Shown: piece after piece, positions 15,219-15,414 of the stretch
How the letters are laid out: each line of letters begins with the position of its first letter
Position numbering within the stretch: the stretch's first letter is position 1
Origin: an uncultured Bifidobacterium sp.
Lineage (GTDB): Bacteria; Actinomycetota; Actinomycetes; Actinomycetales; Bifidobacteriaceae
Direction of reading: 5' to 3'
DNA length: 15,414 nt
NCBI RefSeq assembly: GCF_959020145.1
Contig: NZ_CAUEQY010000028.1
Coordinates: 1 to 15,414, forward strand
The notes under the pieces: generated by a model
Told to the model about the DNA's origin: nothing
Database searches by the model: none
Seen by the model: the letters and a program-made list of their open reading frames with translations, nothing else
Made by a program: the position numbers and the translations under genes

Positions 15219-15234
15219 ATGTAACGGTACATAT
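15217..15234. promoter_or_regulatory. LacI-type operator over the GH27 promoter
   Basis: ATATGTAACGGTACATAT matches its reverse complement at 16 of 18 positions around a central CG, the usual form of LacI-family operators. It covers the end of the -10 box and the expected start site, the classic position for repression. The adjacent divergent regulator gene is the obvious candidate binder. Confidence 0.65.
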
Positions 15235-15333
15235 CTGAAGTTTTCCAAGATGATGAAGTCGAACAAGTAAGTCAAGGATGACGTCAGATACTGTAAACGG
15301 CACGCTTTTCTAACGTTGTACAAGGAGAAGGCA

Positions 15334-15414
15334 ATGGCGACTACCGAGGATCTGCCAAAAGCATGGCGACCGCCAATGGGCTGGAACAGCTGGGATTCCT
15401 ACGGCACCACCGTC
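15334..15414 (+). CDS. Alpha-galactosidase, GH27 type (5' end only)
   Basis: The first 27 codons are present; the gene continues beyond the window. The translation contains PPMGWNSWDSYGTTV, the N-terminal beta-strand signature of family GH27 alpha-galactosidases (clan GH-D, the same clan as the GH36 enzyme), whose tryptophans and aspartate help line the galactose pocket. No signal peptide precedes it, so a cytosolic enzyme is expected. AAGGAG lies six bases before ATG 15334. It is divergent from the LacI-type gene and has an operator-like palindrome over its promoter. Some GH27-like proteins act on beta-L-arabinopyranosides or alpha-N-acetylgalactosaminides, so exact specificity is open. Confidence 0.75.
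   Translation, partial: MATTEDLPKAWRPPMGWNSWDSYGTTV

Noticed and set aside
15250..15270. Six-residue leader peptide (MMKSNK) upstream of GH27
   Set aside because: No clear ribosome-binding site and no regulatory codon run or attenuator stem; such short frames are expected by chance.

Overview
The window looks like accessory carbohydrate-use chromosome from a high-GC Gram-positive bacterium, most likely a Bifidobacterium. That rests on the balanced-to-high GC, the GH172-type enzyme (the founding characterised member of that family is from B. dentium), the LacI-type control, two clan GH-D alpha-galactosidase genes and the pattern of Shine-Dalgarno sites. The species is not decidable here. No rRNA, tRNA, CRISPR array, insertion sequence or integrase was seen.

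Region A (1-3400, + strand) is the distal part of a sugar ABC import operon: a stem-loop in the leader, a MalF-type permease, a MalG-type permease and, 18 bases further on, a GH172/DUF2961 glycoside hydrolase. The solute-binding protein gene is not in the window and presumably lies upstream. The operon ends in a 37-bp stem-loop in which every non-Watson-Crick pair is G-U in the + strand RNA.

Region B (3400-6173) holds two minus-strand serine alpha/beta hydrolases (273 and about 365 residues) separated by a decayed stretch. That stretch contains a C-terminal fragment of an AAA+ ATPase with a DUF4143 domain, a 38-base-period duplication, a possible small + ORF and two intrinsic terminators.

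Region C (6174-11170) is a 399-base divergent control region with two palindromic operator-like sites and a good promoter, then a heterodimeric ABC exporter pair. The first subunit carries Asp in place of the catalytic Glu and the second a degenerate signature, the usual layout of TM287/288-, BmrCD- or LmrCD-like pumps. A single-pass membrane protein of unknown function follows.

Region D (11171-15414) is an alpha-galactoside module: a GH36 alpha-galactosidase (+), a convergent LacI-family regulator (-) sharing a 17-bp stem-loop with it, and the first 27 codons of a GH27-type alpha-galactosidase (+) transcribed away from the regulator. The operator-like element over the GH27 promoter shares a 15-base core with a site between the second hydrolase and the exporter, so one LacI-type protein may connect regions C and D.

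Working model (inference): the region imports and hydrolyses short plant or host glycosides (alpha-fructosides or alpha-arabinosides through GH172, alpha-galactosides through GH36/GH27), with esterases possibly removing acyl groups. The exporter may be co-regulated. The least explained elements are the long G-U-tolerant stem-loop, the shared operator and the orphan single-pass membrane protein.
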